This document shows, in pieces, positions 47,727-58,300 of a DNA stretch of 63,911 nt. Origin of the DNA: Schizochytrium sp. CCTCC M209059 (Eukaryota > Sar > Bigyra > Thraustochytrida > Thraustochytriidae); assembly GCA_000818945.1 (NCBI GenBank), contig KN805457.1, positions 56,599 to 120,509 on the forward strand, in the 5' to 3' direction. The notes beneath the pieces are model-generated. The model had not been told where the DNA came from. It ran no database searches and saw only the letters and a program-made list of their open reading frames with translations. Positions within the stretch are counted from its first letter, which is position 1, and each line of letters opens with the position of its first letter. Position numbers and translations under genes: made by a program.

Positions 47727-50700
47727 TCACCGCCTGTCCGAATGGGCGTTTTTGCCTCGGTAGTCTCTTCGCAAAGGCGACCGCGACCGCGACCGCGACT
47801 GCAAGTTCGGAGCAACTCTCGAGTGAGACGATCGTGACCACGGTGGAACTGGAGCCGGCTGTCTGTTGTGAAGGGGCTGGGCTTGGAAGCGAGGATCGAC
47901 TCCCCAGGAAGGTGTTTGAGGCCATGGCTGAAATGGTGTAGGCAGCATGTTGTGAGGGCCCCAAGATTGGAAGCGAGGATCAGCTCTCAAGGGAGGTGCT
48001 TGTGGCCATGGTTGGCCTGGAGGAGGCGATCTACTGTGAGCAGGCCGAGATTGGACTTGAGGGATACCACGTGGTTGCTGAGCATTGTTGAGCTGCTTGT
48101 AAACGTTGCGATCCCTGGCGTCCTTGATCAAATCGCGCATGCAAGAGTCATCAGCACGTGAGAGTGTTCCCCCGCAGCCAACGAGGATAAGCGAGTGTTT
48201 TGCACGTGTAAGAGCCACATTGAGTCTGCGAAGGTCCGAAAGAAATCCAACGCGGCCCTCGCGGTTCGCCCGCACAAACGAGAGAATCACCACGCTCGCC
48301 TCGGATCCCTGGAAACTGTCCACTGTCGACACTACTACGTTGCGAATGTGATGCCGCGAAAGCGCCGTGGCGATTGTCCGTACTTGCCCACTGTAGAACG
48401 TAATCACAATGAGTTCTTTCGCCACGTCGACCCCTCGCTGCACAAGATTTTGCGCCAGCCGTGCCACAATCTCAGCCTCAGCGTCATTGTAATAGCTCGA
48501 CCCGCGTCCCTGGCGCTCCTCGCGGCCATTTGGAACATCCAAAAACGCGTAGGGCCCATACCACGGATCCATGAGACCACGCGCTGCGAACCAGTCCGGT
48601 GAGGGTCCACGGACATTGGCGCCATCTTCCAGCTCGTTGTTGTAGAAAAACCGCACGGGGAAGCGTGAGATGTCGGGATGCATGCGGTATTGGACCTTGA
48701 GCAAATGGTATGGAAGGCTTAAGCCCCACATGAGCCGCTCCATGAGCGAGCGGCCAAAACCAAGATCTTGGGCTACCGAAGAGGTTACCGTAGCCGAAAG
48801 CTGTTTCGGGTCACCAACGAGAAGCAGCCGGTCAGGCACAGACTGCAGCGCAACCCACGTTTCAGCCTCTACAGCCTGAGCAGCCTCGTCGATAATAAGA
48901 AGACTCAAGCCTGCTGCCTCATTGGCCGCACGAACCGATTTACGACCCGATACAGCCAAGGTGCAGAAGAGAACCTCTGCGGTTTGCAAGAACTCTTGCT
49001 CTGCAGCGCGACTATTAGCCAGTTCCTCGAGAGCAGCTGCAAAGGCCTCGAAACTTTGTCGTATCGGTTCTAAAAATGCGCCTTGTTCCCCAGAACGTTT
49101 CCGGCGCTTCGTTCGAGCTGCGCTGTTATCGCTTTCATCCGAAGAATCGTCTGATGAGTCCGATGAGGACGAGTCTGACGACGACGAGTCCGAGTCCGAG
49201 TCCGAGTCCGAGTCCGAAGAGGACTTTGGGGAAGAGACTTTCTCTTCTTCTCCGACGGAGGTGCTCGATGTGGCAGACTGTGCCCTTTTCGAAGTGACTC
49301 TGGATTCCATAACGGGCGAGAGCGGCTGAGGTTTGGCGACAGGCGCCTTTCTGGCGCCGCTGGTTTGCTGAACAGAGGTAATGGCGTTGGACGCTACGGC
49401 CTCGGTAGTCTCGGCTTCGTCTTCAGAGTCGTCAGAGTCCATTATAATTTGCTCGCTTAGCTTGGATGTTTGCGAGAGGATTGATGATGAGCGATCGCGG
49501 ACAACGAAAACGGCCCCCTTTGAAGAAGATGTCGAGGACTGTTGCACGGCATCGGAAATGCCACCGGCTGGATGGCTCTGTGAAGACGCGCTAAATTCCG
49601 GGACAAAGTCTGCTTGGCTGAGCTCCTCCAAGAGCGCTGCGAGGCTTCGGCTTGTGAACCTAGCGAGGTAGTTGGCCACGGCCGGACAGGTCTGCAAGAA
49701 GTCAAGGCTACTGCGCATTGTGATGATCCATTCGGCATCCCGAGGTATGTGCTGGATGATCTCGTCCTCGGAGACAAAAAAGTCAGAGCCGTGCTTTCCA
49801 ACGCATGACCGGTTTCGATCCATGACCACGTCCCCATCATCATTAACAATAAAGCCTGAACGCACGTATACCACCTCTGCACGCGGAAATTTGCGGAGCG
49901 GGCCAGGTTGGATGACGAGAAGCCTCAACGCTCCAAAGATACTCTGCAGTACCATAGTACGGTTTTCCTCGAGCAGATGGGAAAGTGTGCGACTATCGAA
50001 CTTATTTTCAACTTTGGCAGGAGGACCTGAACTCACAGCTCTTCCGCGCCGCTCCTCCACGATCTCGACCACGCCATCGTAATCGGACGTCTCTTCGTCT
50101 TCGGGGTCAACGAGTTGCCACCGTTGCGTCAACGTCTCTTTCTCGGACCCAAGAGTTGCCTTCTCAAGCGTCGAACCTGCAGCAGAATCGCCTGATGGCG
50201 ATACTTTGGGGGCTGGAGACTGTGGAGCCTCGCGTTGGGACGGGGTAGACTTGCCACCGTCCTTGACTTGCAGTGGCTGCACGATGACGACTTCCGATGT
50301 ATCGTCATCGGACGCCTGCTCCTCGCGTGTCTTGTCGCGAGCGGCGGACCGTTCTTGACGGCGTACTGCCAGCGCGTAGGTGCGCGTGAGGACGCCCAGA
50401 TAGTCTCGAGTAACACGAAATGCCTTTGTAGCATGTGGAACGCGAGTCCAAATGGAGTCGAGCAAAATCTTGAGCTCGGCCTCGGCGCTGGCGACGGAAA
50501 GTTGTCCAACAAGCTTCCGAAAGCGCCGAGCCCATTCCATAAAAACGCCGTGAACAAAAAGTTCCTGCAAACGTGCAGGGACACTGTCGTTGACTGCCGA
50601 CAAGGCGATCTCTGGACACCGGATTCCATAAGTTGAGCACGTCTCGCGAAGCTTGTCCACCAAGACATGCACTGACTGATTTGATGGCCCGCAGACCATG

Positions 50701-52766
50701 ATGCGATGCGCCGAGGACGTTGGGCCTGTCCCCTTGGCGACACTACTTTGGTCAAATTGCGAGCAGAGAAAGCCTAAAAGTCGCGACAACGTTGATGACT
50801 TGCCGCTCCCGGGCGGACCTTGCCACATGAAGATCTTCTGCGCCGAAGAAACATGGTCCTCGCGAAGCACAGACGTGATGGCATCCTTTTGCGAGACGTT
50901 CAAAGAGGCTCGGAACGGCGAATTTTCAAAGGCTCTTACTAAAGCCTGGTTCCCCTGTGCGCCCGAAACCGCCTTGGTCGCGTCTTTGGTCTTTTCGTTG
51001 ACTGACTTGGGGACATCGGCCGCAGCATTCGTCTCTGAATCCGAGTCTGAAAAGAGAACGTGCTTAGGTTCCTTCATGCCGAGAATTTTGCGCATGAATG
51101 GCAGCTTCTTTACCTTGACGCTGTACATGCGCTCAAACATGACAAGGCCAGGACCGGGCCGAGCCTCGTATTCTGTGTCAGCGCTCAACACTGCGTCAAA
51201 ACCAAGCTCGACGGGTAAGAGCATGTCGAGAACAAGAATGCCGTCCGACATGGTGTGCGACTTTTTTGCCACCATGCCTACAAGCCAGTTTGCGTTTGCT
51301 CTCTTGGCACGAATGAGGTAAGGCGTGGATTCGTGCATGGTTCTGTGTGCGATGGTAGAAATTGGAGTGAGCACCTTGAATCGTACAGAGACAGCCTTGC
51401 TGCTTTTCGGAGGAGGACTTTCCAAAAGTTGCAGCATGTATGTGGTGGCGTTATGTCGCCGCGCAAGTGGGCGCAGCTCGCCTGCAACGATCTGCACACA
51501 TTCTTCGACGATGAGCGGTCGAAATCTTTCGCGAAGTTCTGCAACCTCGTCGAAGCGGTCCGCAACCTTTTGCAAGTGAAGAACCTTGTGCTTGCCGTCT
51601 CCATATTGCCTCGATTGTTCCAGAGCTCGCAATTCCACAAGCACCGCGTTATTGAGGCTCGATCCAGAGTACGCGGGCCGTTTCCACTTTGCGAGTGCAG
51701 CATCGGAAACGAGGGCATCGCTACCTGTGCTCTTACCAGCATTCGTGGAGTTCTTAGCTGACCTACTCTTGCTATCTCGCGATCTGTGTTCTCGTACGGG
51801 AGAAGTTCTTCTGGTGCTATTGCTCTTGCTATCTCGAGATCTGTGTTCTCGTACGGGAGAATTTCTTCGGGGGCTTCTTGAGCTGGACACGAGGGCATCA
51901 CTTTCCGCATGTGTGCCAGTCTTCGTAGATTTCCTCGCTGGCGTGCCCTCGCTGTCTCGAGATCTGTGTTCTCGTACGGGAGCAGTTCTTCGGGAGCTTC
52001 TTGAACTGGACGCGAGGGCATCCCTTTCCGCATGTGTGCCAGTCTTCGTAGATTTCCTCGCTGACGTGCCCTCGCTGTCTCGAGATCTGTGTTCTCGTAC
52101 GGGAGAAGTTCTTCGGGAGCTACTTGAGCTGGACACGAGGGCATCGCTATCCGCACGTATGCCGGTATTCTTGGCGTCCTTCGTCGACTTGTTCTCGCTA
52201 TCTCGGGGTCTGTGTTCTCGCACGGGAGTAGTTCTATTGGTCCTACTTGAATTGTTTGACGCACTGAAAATATCCCGCCGATTGCTATCGTAGCGAGGGT
52301 AGTTGCGATGGCTGCTGTTTGTGCCCGTGCCACTCGGGCCACCGCCACCATTGGCTCGATCATCACCACCACCACCAGGAGCTGGAGCTGGGGCTGGAGC
52401 AGGAGTAGGAGCAGGAGCAGAAGCTGGAGCTGGAGCAGGAAGACCACGGCGATTGTTTTTGGCTTTGCGGATCAGAACCTCGCTAACGTCGTTGCTCCGT
52501 TGACTAGCATATCGTACTCCCCTTCGTCTGTTCTCATAGCCTTCATTTCGAGCCGCACTGACGCTGCCTCTCGTCGTACTCTTACTCGTGTTCGTGCTCT
52601 TGTTGCCAACCTTTGGTGTCCTCGACCTCGACCTCGACCTCTTTCTTCTCGCACTACTCCTCGAGTCGCTTCTGCTATCCCCCGCGACGCGTTTACCGGA
52701 AGACTGCCCGGACGCCGCTCGGCGTGAGCGGTCCCGCGGCGTTGGAGACCTCCCCCGCCTCTCCAT
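47727..52766 (-). CDS. Sen1/UPF1-like superfamily 1 RNA/DNA helicase with RS-repeat domains
   Basis: 1679 residues from the ATG at 52766 (the frame extends to a GTG that I reject). Residues 1-330 are Arg/Ser-rich, including five copies of a motif like SPVREHRSRDS in units of about 41 residues. The SF1B helicase core has motif I GPPGSGKSS near 650, motif II IIDEAAQAVEAETW near 1290, motif III GDPKQLSATV near 1320, QYRMHPDIS near 1358, TVDSFQGSEASVV near 1484, and NVALTRAKHSLILVG near 1520. About 640 residues separate motifs I and II, with an acidic Ser/Asp run near 1175-1215. The C-terminus (1555-1679) has WP-rich repeats and a second RS tract. Sen1/senataxin resolve R-loops and terminate transcription. 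RS ends suggest nuclear speckle localisation and SR-kinase control, by inference. Confidence 0.88.
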   Translation of the reverse strand: MERRGRSPTPRDRSRRAASGQSSGKRVAGDSRSDSRSSARRKRSRSRSRTPKVGNKSTNTSKSTTRGSVSAARNEGYENRRRGVRYASQRSNDVSEVLIRKAKNNRRGLPAPAPASAPAPTPAPAPAPAPGGGGDDRANGGGGPSGTGTNSSHRNYPRYDSNRRDIFSASNNSSRTNRTTPVREHRPRDSENKSTKDAKNTGIRADSDALVSSSSSSRRTSPVREHRSRDSEGTSARKSTKTGTHAERDALASSSRSSRRTAPVREHRSRDSEGTPARKSTKTGTHAESDALVSSSRSPRRNSPVREHRSRDSKSNSTRRTSPVREHRSRDSKSRSAKNSTNAGKSTGSDALVSDAALAKWKRPAYSGSSLNNAVLVELRALEQSRQYGDGKHKVLHLQKVADRFDEVAELRERFRPLIVEECVQIVAGELRPLARRHNATTYMLQLLESPPPKSSKAVSVRFKVLTPISTIAHRTMHESTPYLIRAKRANANWLVGMVAKKSHTMSDGILVLDMLLPVELGFDAVLSADTEYEARPGPGLVMFERMYSVKVKKLPFMRKILGMKEPKHVLFSDSDSETNAAADVPKSVNEKTKDATKAVSGAQGNQALVRAFENSPFRASLNVSQKDAITSVLREDHVSSAQKIFMWQGPPGSGKSSTLSRLLGFLCSQFDQSSVAKGTGPTSSAHRIMVCGPSNQSVHVLVDKLRETCSTYGIRCPEIALSAVNDSVPARLQELFVHGVFMEWARRFRKLVGQLSVASAEAELKILLDSIWTRVPHATKAFRVTRDYLGVLTRTYALAVRRQERSAARDKTREEQASDDDTSEVVIVQPLQVKDGGKSTPSQREAPQSPAPKVSPSGDSAAGSTLEKATLGSEKETLTQRWQLVDPEDEETSDYDGVVEIVEERRGRAVSSGPPAKVENKFDSRTLSHLLEENRTMVLQSIFGALRLLVIQPGPLRKFPRAEVVYVRSGFIVNDDGDVVMDRNRSCVGKHGSDFFVSEDEIIQHIPRDAEWIITMRSSLDFLQTCPAVANYLARFTSRSLAALLEELSQADFVPEFSASSQSHPAGGISDAVQQSSTSSSKGAVFVVRDRSSSILSQTSKLSEQIIMDSDDSEDEAETTEAVASNAITSVQQTSGARKAPVAKPQPLSPVMESRVTSKRAQSATSSTSVGEEEKVSSPKSSSDSDSDSDSDSSSSDSSSSDSSDDSSDESDNSAARTKRRKRSGEQGAFLEPIRQSFEAFAAALEELANSRAAEQEFLQTAEVLFCTLAVSGRKSVRAANEAAGLSLLIIDEAAQAVEAETWVALQSVPDRLLLVGDPKQLSATVTSSVAQDLGFGRSLMERLMWGLSLPYHLLKVQYRMHPDISRFPVRFFYNNELEDGANVRGPSPDWFAARGLMDPWYGPYAFLDVPNGREERQGRGSSYYNDAEAEIVARLAQNLVQRGVDVAKELIVITFYSGQVRTIATALSRHHIRNVVVSTVDSFQGSEASVVILSFVRANREGRVGFLSDLRRLNVALTRAKHSLILVGCGGTLSRADDSCMRDLIKDARDRNVYKQLNNAQQPRGIPQVQSRPAHSRSPPPGQPWPQAPPLRADPRFQSWGPHNMLPTPFQPWPQTPSWGVDPRFQAQPLHNRQPAPVPPWSRSSHSRVAPNLQSRSRSRSPLRRDYRGKNAHSDRR
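51774..52240 (-). repeat. 123-bp coding tandem repeat (41-residue RS units)
   Basis: The block GATCTGTGTTCTCGTACGGG recurs near 51780, 51838, 51961 and 52084, and in a variant form near 52204, with a main spacing of 123 bp. Units are close but not identical, so the RS array has grown by tandem duplication inside the helicase N-terminus. Confidence 0.8.
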
Positions 52767-53598
52767 CGCTCCTGTCTCGCGCGCGCGAGGCTGGGCTCGA
52801 GACGGCTCTGACCGCCAAGCATCATCCTCCGCCGTGGCGTCCCCGCACAACCCATTTTGGCACACATCTAAGTCAATACGGGTACACACCGGGTGCGCGC
52901 AGGCAGAGGTTCCTCGCTTTCTCGAGCTGCTGCTGCTGCATTCCACGCACGTGCTTTTTCAGCAGTGCAGAACGGCACGAGCGAAGAAGAAGATAGCAAC
53001 GCTAGCCATCGTCACTGCAGGTCACTTTTTGTTGCAGCTTGCTGTGGCAGGGAGGGGAGCCACGAGTGTAGTGTGCTGGACTCGAGCCGCGCCTCCGACT
53101 TTCAGAGCTCTCTTTGCACAGTCAACATGCGATGGTGCTTTTACCTTTTCTGTATGGACCATGAATGTTGCCCATAGGTGTTGTTGCAGTTGGTTGATAA
53201 CGCAGCGCAAGGTGATGCTGAAAAGCGCGTGCTTGCGACGCGCCGCAGCCGCGCCGATCCGACCAGACAAGATTAGGATTGGGCTCAGGACGGGCTGAGC
53301 GCCAGCCGCCCTGAAGCTGTTGAGAACAAGGAGCAGAGAAGATAGATACTTCGAGCAAAACCAGATCTGGCGAGAGCGAGCAAAATCAAATCTGGCGAGA
53401 GCGAGTAAAATCAGAACTGGCGAGAGCGAGCAAACCTCGAACTGGTGAGAGTAACCAGACCCAGAACTGGCGAAAGCGATCACTTGTGTCTCGGGAGGTC
53501 GGAGAGAAGAGCCGCTCGCGGCGCCCGCTGTCGCTTGCTCGCTCGCAAGCCCGACAAGACGAGACAAGACAAGACAAGACAAGACAAGGCGAAGGACC
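52767..53598. promoter_or_regulatory. Divergent promoter between the Sen1-like helicase and arylsulfotransferase genes
   Basis: 832 bp shared 5' region. It contains the 25-bp minisatellite listed separately and an ACAAG pentanucleotide array (53551-53588) that ends just before the start codon of the + strand gene. No gene is supported inside it. Confidence 0.5.
53351..53480. repeat. 25-bp minisatellite, about five copies
   Basis: Units of the form AAATCTGGCGAGAGCGAGCA recur about every 25 bp, becoming more diverged to the right (GGTGAGAGTAACC, GGCGAAAGCGATC). It lies inside the divergent promoter region. Confidence 0.8.
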
Positions 53599-55104
53599 AT
53601 GGCGTCGGGAGGCCCGCGACCCGCACAGCTTTTCCAACGCTCGCGCAATATCGCACTCGCAGATCGCACCGTGGGAGTGGTGGCCCGAGATGATCAAGGC
53701 ATCATGGAAGGCTACGTGCTCTACTCCGCGGGAACGATGACGTACCTGATCGATTCCGACGGAGGCGTAGTGCACGAGTGGGAGTCGTCCTACGTGGTTT
53801 TCGCAGCGTATTTGCTCGAAAACGGGCACTTGATTCGGGATGGAAACGAAAATATCGATGCGCCGATTTTTCGTCTCGGGGGCGCTGCGGGCCGCGTGGA
53901 GGAAGTCGATTGGGACGGTACCGTCCTTTGGACATTCTCGTGCGAACCCTTACATGCCTACATTTCGCACCACGCGCTGCAGGTCTTGCCAAACGGAAAC
54001 TGCCTCATGCTCGTGTGGGAGCGCAAGACCAAGGAAGAGGCGATTCTTGCTGGGCGTCGGCCGGATCTCCTCCCCGACGGCGAAATGTTGAACGAGATTG
54101 TTCTAGAGCTCAAACCAGACCTAGAAAATGGCACCGCAACGGTAGCTTGGCGTTGGAATCTCTGGGACCACCTTGTCCAGGACTTCGATGCTTCTAAAGA
54201 GAACTATGGCGACATCGCTGCATCTCCTCACCGTCTCGACATCAACTGCTGCCCAACTGGAGGTAAGTCGGGTCAGCGCAATCAACTCCAGCTTGACCCG
54301 GGGCTGTTGAAAGGGCATGGCGCCAATGACCCAACGGGCAAGACCGGCGAGAAAGACTGGTGTCACATCAACTCCGTGGCCTATTGCCCCCAGCGAGACC
54401 AGATCGCGCTCTCCTTTAATGTACATGGCGAAATCATGCTCGTTGACCACTCCACAACGACAGAAGAAGCAAGCACAAGCGAGGGTGGTCAACGTGGCAG
54501 AGGCGGAGACATTTTGCTTCGCTTTGGCAACCCCCAAAACTACCGCCGAGGTACACGCCTCGATCAGCTGCTCTTTTGCCAGCACGACGTTTCATTTATT
54601 CCTCAAGGTGTGCCTGGGGCAGGTCATATTCTGGTCTTCAACAATGGGCGCAAACCAGACAGGCTCTGGTCAACGGTCGATGAATACAAGCTCCCCGAGG
54701 AAACGCTGTGGAGCGGCGACTACCTTGCACCGCAAAAGGTTTCACAACCCGTAGGACCGCAAGCCCCTTGTTGGCGCTTTGGGCCTTCACGATTTCGTCT
54801 GGGTAGCTTTTATTGCACCCACATCTCCGGGGCACGTCGTTTGGAAAACGGAAATACAATTGTCAATCAAGGTACTCTTGGCATCTTCATCGAGGTCGAC
54901 GCGCAAGGCCGCGAGGTATGGCGCTACGTGTGCCCGGCTGTCACGTGCAGGCCTCTCACAAAGGGCGCAGTCACCGTTTTGCGTCAAGGCGATTTTCCTC
55001 CGGAAGATGCTCACAGATACTTTTTCATTATCAACAAGTACCCGGTGGGCTATGCTGCCTTCCAGGGCAAAGCTCTCGAGGCGTATCGCTACGTCGAAGC
55101 ATGA
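53599..55104 (+). CDS. Arylsulfotransferase (ASST)-like beta-propeller protein
   Basis: 501 residues from the ATG at 53599 (GACCATGGCG, a strong Kozak context). The sequence is a series of beta-propeller blades with repeated HxxxxLPNGxxL-type motifs: SHHALQVLPNGNCLMLV near 127, WCHINSVAYCPQRDQIALS near 260, and QHDVSFIPQGVPGAGHILVF near 335. These match the arylsulfotransferase family, in which a propeller-centre His is transiently sulfated when sulfate moves from one aryl ester to another. No signal peptide is visible, so a cytosolic location is likelier than the periplasmic site of bacterial ASST. Eukaryotic members are poorly characterised, so activity cannot be assumed. Confidence 0.8.
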   Translation: MASGGPRPAQLFQRSRNIALADRTVGVVARDDQGIMEGYVLYSAGTMTYLIDSDGGVVHEWESSYVVFAAYLLENGHLIRDGNENIDAPIFRLGGAAGRVEEVDWDGTVLWTFSCEPLHAYISHHALQVLPNGNCLMLVWERKTKEEAILAGRRPDLLPDGEMLNEIVLELKPDLENGTATVAWRWNLWDHLVQDFDASKENYGDIAASPHRLDINCCPTGGKSGQRNQLQLDPGLLKGHGANDPTGKTGEKDWCHINSVAYCPQRDQIALSFNVHGEIMLVDHSTTTEEASTSEGGQRGRGGDILLRFGNPQNYRRGTRLDQLLFCQHDVSFIPQGVPGAGHILVFNNGRKPDRLWSTVDEYKLPEETLWSGDYLAPQKVSQPVGPQAPCWRFGPSRFRLGSFYCTHISGARRLENGNTIVNQGTLGIFIEVDAQGREVWRYVCPAVTCRPLTKGAVTVLRQGDFPPEDAHRYFFIINKYPVGYAAFQGKALEAYRYVEA

Positions 55105-55320
55105 GAATGAATCGCATAATAGCGAATAATAGACTTTTGAAATAATTAAGTGACCAGTCGCCAACCTATGCCTCACTTGTCGCGTGCATTTTTTCTTTCT
55201 CTCAAAAGGAACTATCATCTATGAAGATGGAGTAATGAGGGCCAAGGCCTGGTGGGCAAGGCCCCGTGCTACGAAAAAAAAAGAATCAGTCTATAAAGCT
55301 AGCTAGACTTCTACGTACCC
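55105..55320. other. Short convergent intergenic region
   Basis: 216 bp between the arylsulfotransferase-like gene and the DHX29-like gene, AT-richer than both, with an A run at about 55274-55284. Likely 3' UTRs. Confidence 0.5.
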
Positions 55321-58300
55321 CTATTCTTCAAGCACGAAGAACTTGACGATCATGTCGACAATGCACGAGTCGTTGTCGGTGCGTGCCGAGTCTGGCGCAT
55401 CAAACTTGCGCAGCAAAAAGTCGTCGAGAGCTTTGCGGAAGTTCTTGATCATGACCGCTGTCTTCGGAGGCACCACGAGTCTGCACCATCGGTCAACCAG
55501 GAGCGCACGGTCGCGATATTGAACGAGGACCGAGCCACCAAAAAGTGGGAGCGCTGCGTGGGGGACAAAGGTGGAGTCGAAAAGAAGAACTCGCGCGTTC
55601 GTCTTAAATTTCGTGAGAAACGTGAGCCAGCCCGCGCGCACTGGCCCGCGCAAGTCCTGCACTTTTTTCCCCGGTCGCAAACAGCCTGCGTTGACAGAAC
55701 GCTCAACGAGTCCCACGGCCTCGTCTTGATTATTTCGTGGGTTTCTGCAGACGTAGGAAATGTCGCGGTAACGTTTGTTGGCGCGACGCGTTACCATGGC
55801 AACGTTAGGAAAGAGGCCTGCGCAAAGAACCGCGCAGACCAACGCGACGTTATCGGCGTGACGGTTCAACTCACCACCGACGTTCTTGTAACCAAGCTGC
55901 GGACGTTCGCGGTCCATGGGATCGACTCGGTCCGAGGAGCTAGCAAAGCCCATTCGTTGTAAAAGCTGCAAAAGCTCGTGTTTCATCTTGCGCATTTCCT
56001 CGAGGGATCGCTGGCTTACAAAATTGGTGCGAGCAAACGAGTTTTCCGCTTTGCTGCCTCCGCGAACAGCCTGCAGACACCACGCGCGGTAGACATTGTG
56101 CAAGGTGAGCAAATCGCTGCACTCGTGCTTAAATTGACGGTGCGCATTCGCGGCCTCGGCCTGGCGGCCCGCGGGTGAAAGAAAGAGCTTTTGCTCGTGC
56201 CCAATCGAGGCAGCCACAGTCATGACGGGATCGAGGCATCCAAAGAGAGCGCCGTAGATCACCATGCGGCCAATCTTCATATCCAGAGGAAAGTGCGACA
56301 AATGCATGCCCAGCGGCGTAAGCACTGCCTTTCCCTTGAGCACGTCAGGCAGGTCTGCGCCGCGTCCTGCGCGCAGCCGGTCTGCAGCGGCGCGGCCCTG
56401 CGAACCCGTGCTAGCAGAGTTCTCAGTATCTGGGGTCTCCATGACCACCGCACCAGCCTCGACGAGATTGAGCATTGCGGCATTGACGGCCTTGGGCAAC
56501 GGTGGGTCGAGTGCATTCTTCAGGAATCGCCACGGATCCGCGAGCTGATCGTCTTCCTGACCGCCAGCATGCATCGCCATGATTTGCAAACAGACGCCCT
56601 CCAGCGACACGCGGCGGATCTCGGGCTGCTGAAAGTCCGCCAACTGGTCACGTTGCGTCTGCGTAGACACGAGTTGAAAGGCAATGCCTGGCTTGACGCG
56701 CCCCGCACGCCCCGCGCGCTGTGTCAGGCTTGCTCGGGATACAAAGGTATCCTCCAACGACTGCATCTGTCGTGCTGGATTGAATCCAACCTGTTTGACG
56801 CGAGCAGAATCGATCGTGTACACCACGTCGGGAATGGTGACACCTGTCTCGGCAATATTTGTCGAGAGCACAATCTTCGTCACGCCCGCTCGAGGTGCCT
56901 CAAAGACCCGGCGCTGCTCGTCTTTGAGAGACGATAGGCTCGAATGAAGACGAAGCACGAGAAAGCGTGAAGCATCTCCAAAGTACCTTCCGTGCGTGAG
57001 CCTGTTGTACAAGGTCTGAATCTGGTACATGCCGGGCAGAAAGACCAGAATGGCGCCCGCGCGAGCGTCTTTAAAGGCCTCTAGCGCGCCGAGGGCTTCC
57101 TGGAAGCGAGCCTCTGGCGCGTGCTCTGGCGCATCTGCGTGCGGGCGCCAGTTTCGGTCGGTGAGCAGCATGAGCAGAGACTCGATGAGGTCAAAGTTGA
57201 CGCGGGACTCGTCCAAGCGAAAGACGGTGCGCATGGCATTCTCGTGGTACACGCTGCCGTCAAGTTCCGTGAGACCGGCATAGTCGACATCTTTGGCTGA
57301 CTCTGTCCAGCTGACCGTGCCTTGGCCCATGCGTGCGGACTGCGTAGCACGTTGGTCTGCATCGCGTCGACAGTACTCTGATTCGAGTTCGCAAGCGTAG
57401 CCGGTGAGCTGCACGGCATCCTCGAGGGGAAAACGCGTGACGGGAAATGTACGCCCTCCAGCCTCGAGCACGGGCGCCCCGCCAAAGTAATTGGCTAGCT
57501 TGTCCAGATCAATCGTCGCACTCATGAGCACTACCTTGAGAGGACGTTGCTGAGCCTCACCACGTTCGCGGGCAATCTTGCGCAGCACTACAAGCAAGAA
57601 GTCAGAGTCCACCGTGCGCTCGTGCACCTCGTCGACGACGACGTGGCTGTACGCCAGCAAGAGGGGATCTGATCGAAGCTGCGCAAGAATAATGCCGGTC
57701 GTGCAATACAGAATGCGACAAGCGCTCCCCGCACGACGTTCGCCGCGGATCTGGTAACCAACGTAGCCGTCCGAGGCACCAATTCTACTGTCTGCCATCT
57801 CCTCGGAGACGCGCTCGGCAACAGAGACGGCCGAGATGCGGCGCGGCTCGCAACACGCGATGTTGCAGAGCGCACCACGCCCCGAACGCATTTCATGGGC
57901 CATGAGCAGATGCGGAATTTGCGTGGTCTTGCCGCTTCCTGTTTGGCCAGAAACAATGACAACATCGCTGACATCAAGCGCGCGCAGGAGGTCGGCTTCG
58001 ATCGAAAGAACCGGTAATGAAGCGCGCTCTTCTGCCATGATTACATAGGCCTCAGACTGCGCGCGCGTCTCGAACTTGTCCAGGAGGGCCTCACTTTCCT
58101 TTGTGTGGTCTACATAGGGTTCGTGATGGGCGCCGCCAATGCTACGGCCCGTGGACCAGTCGTCTACGGTCGACGAAGAAATGGTGGCTTCGAGGCCTGT
58201 GGTGGACTTTGATTGCGAAGTGGAAAGCTTTGATGCCAGTTCCTCCATGACCTGATCCACAACTTTGATCTTTGTCCACTTGGTCTCGTGTTCGGCGGCA

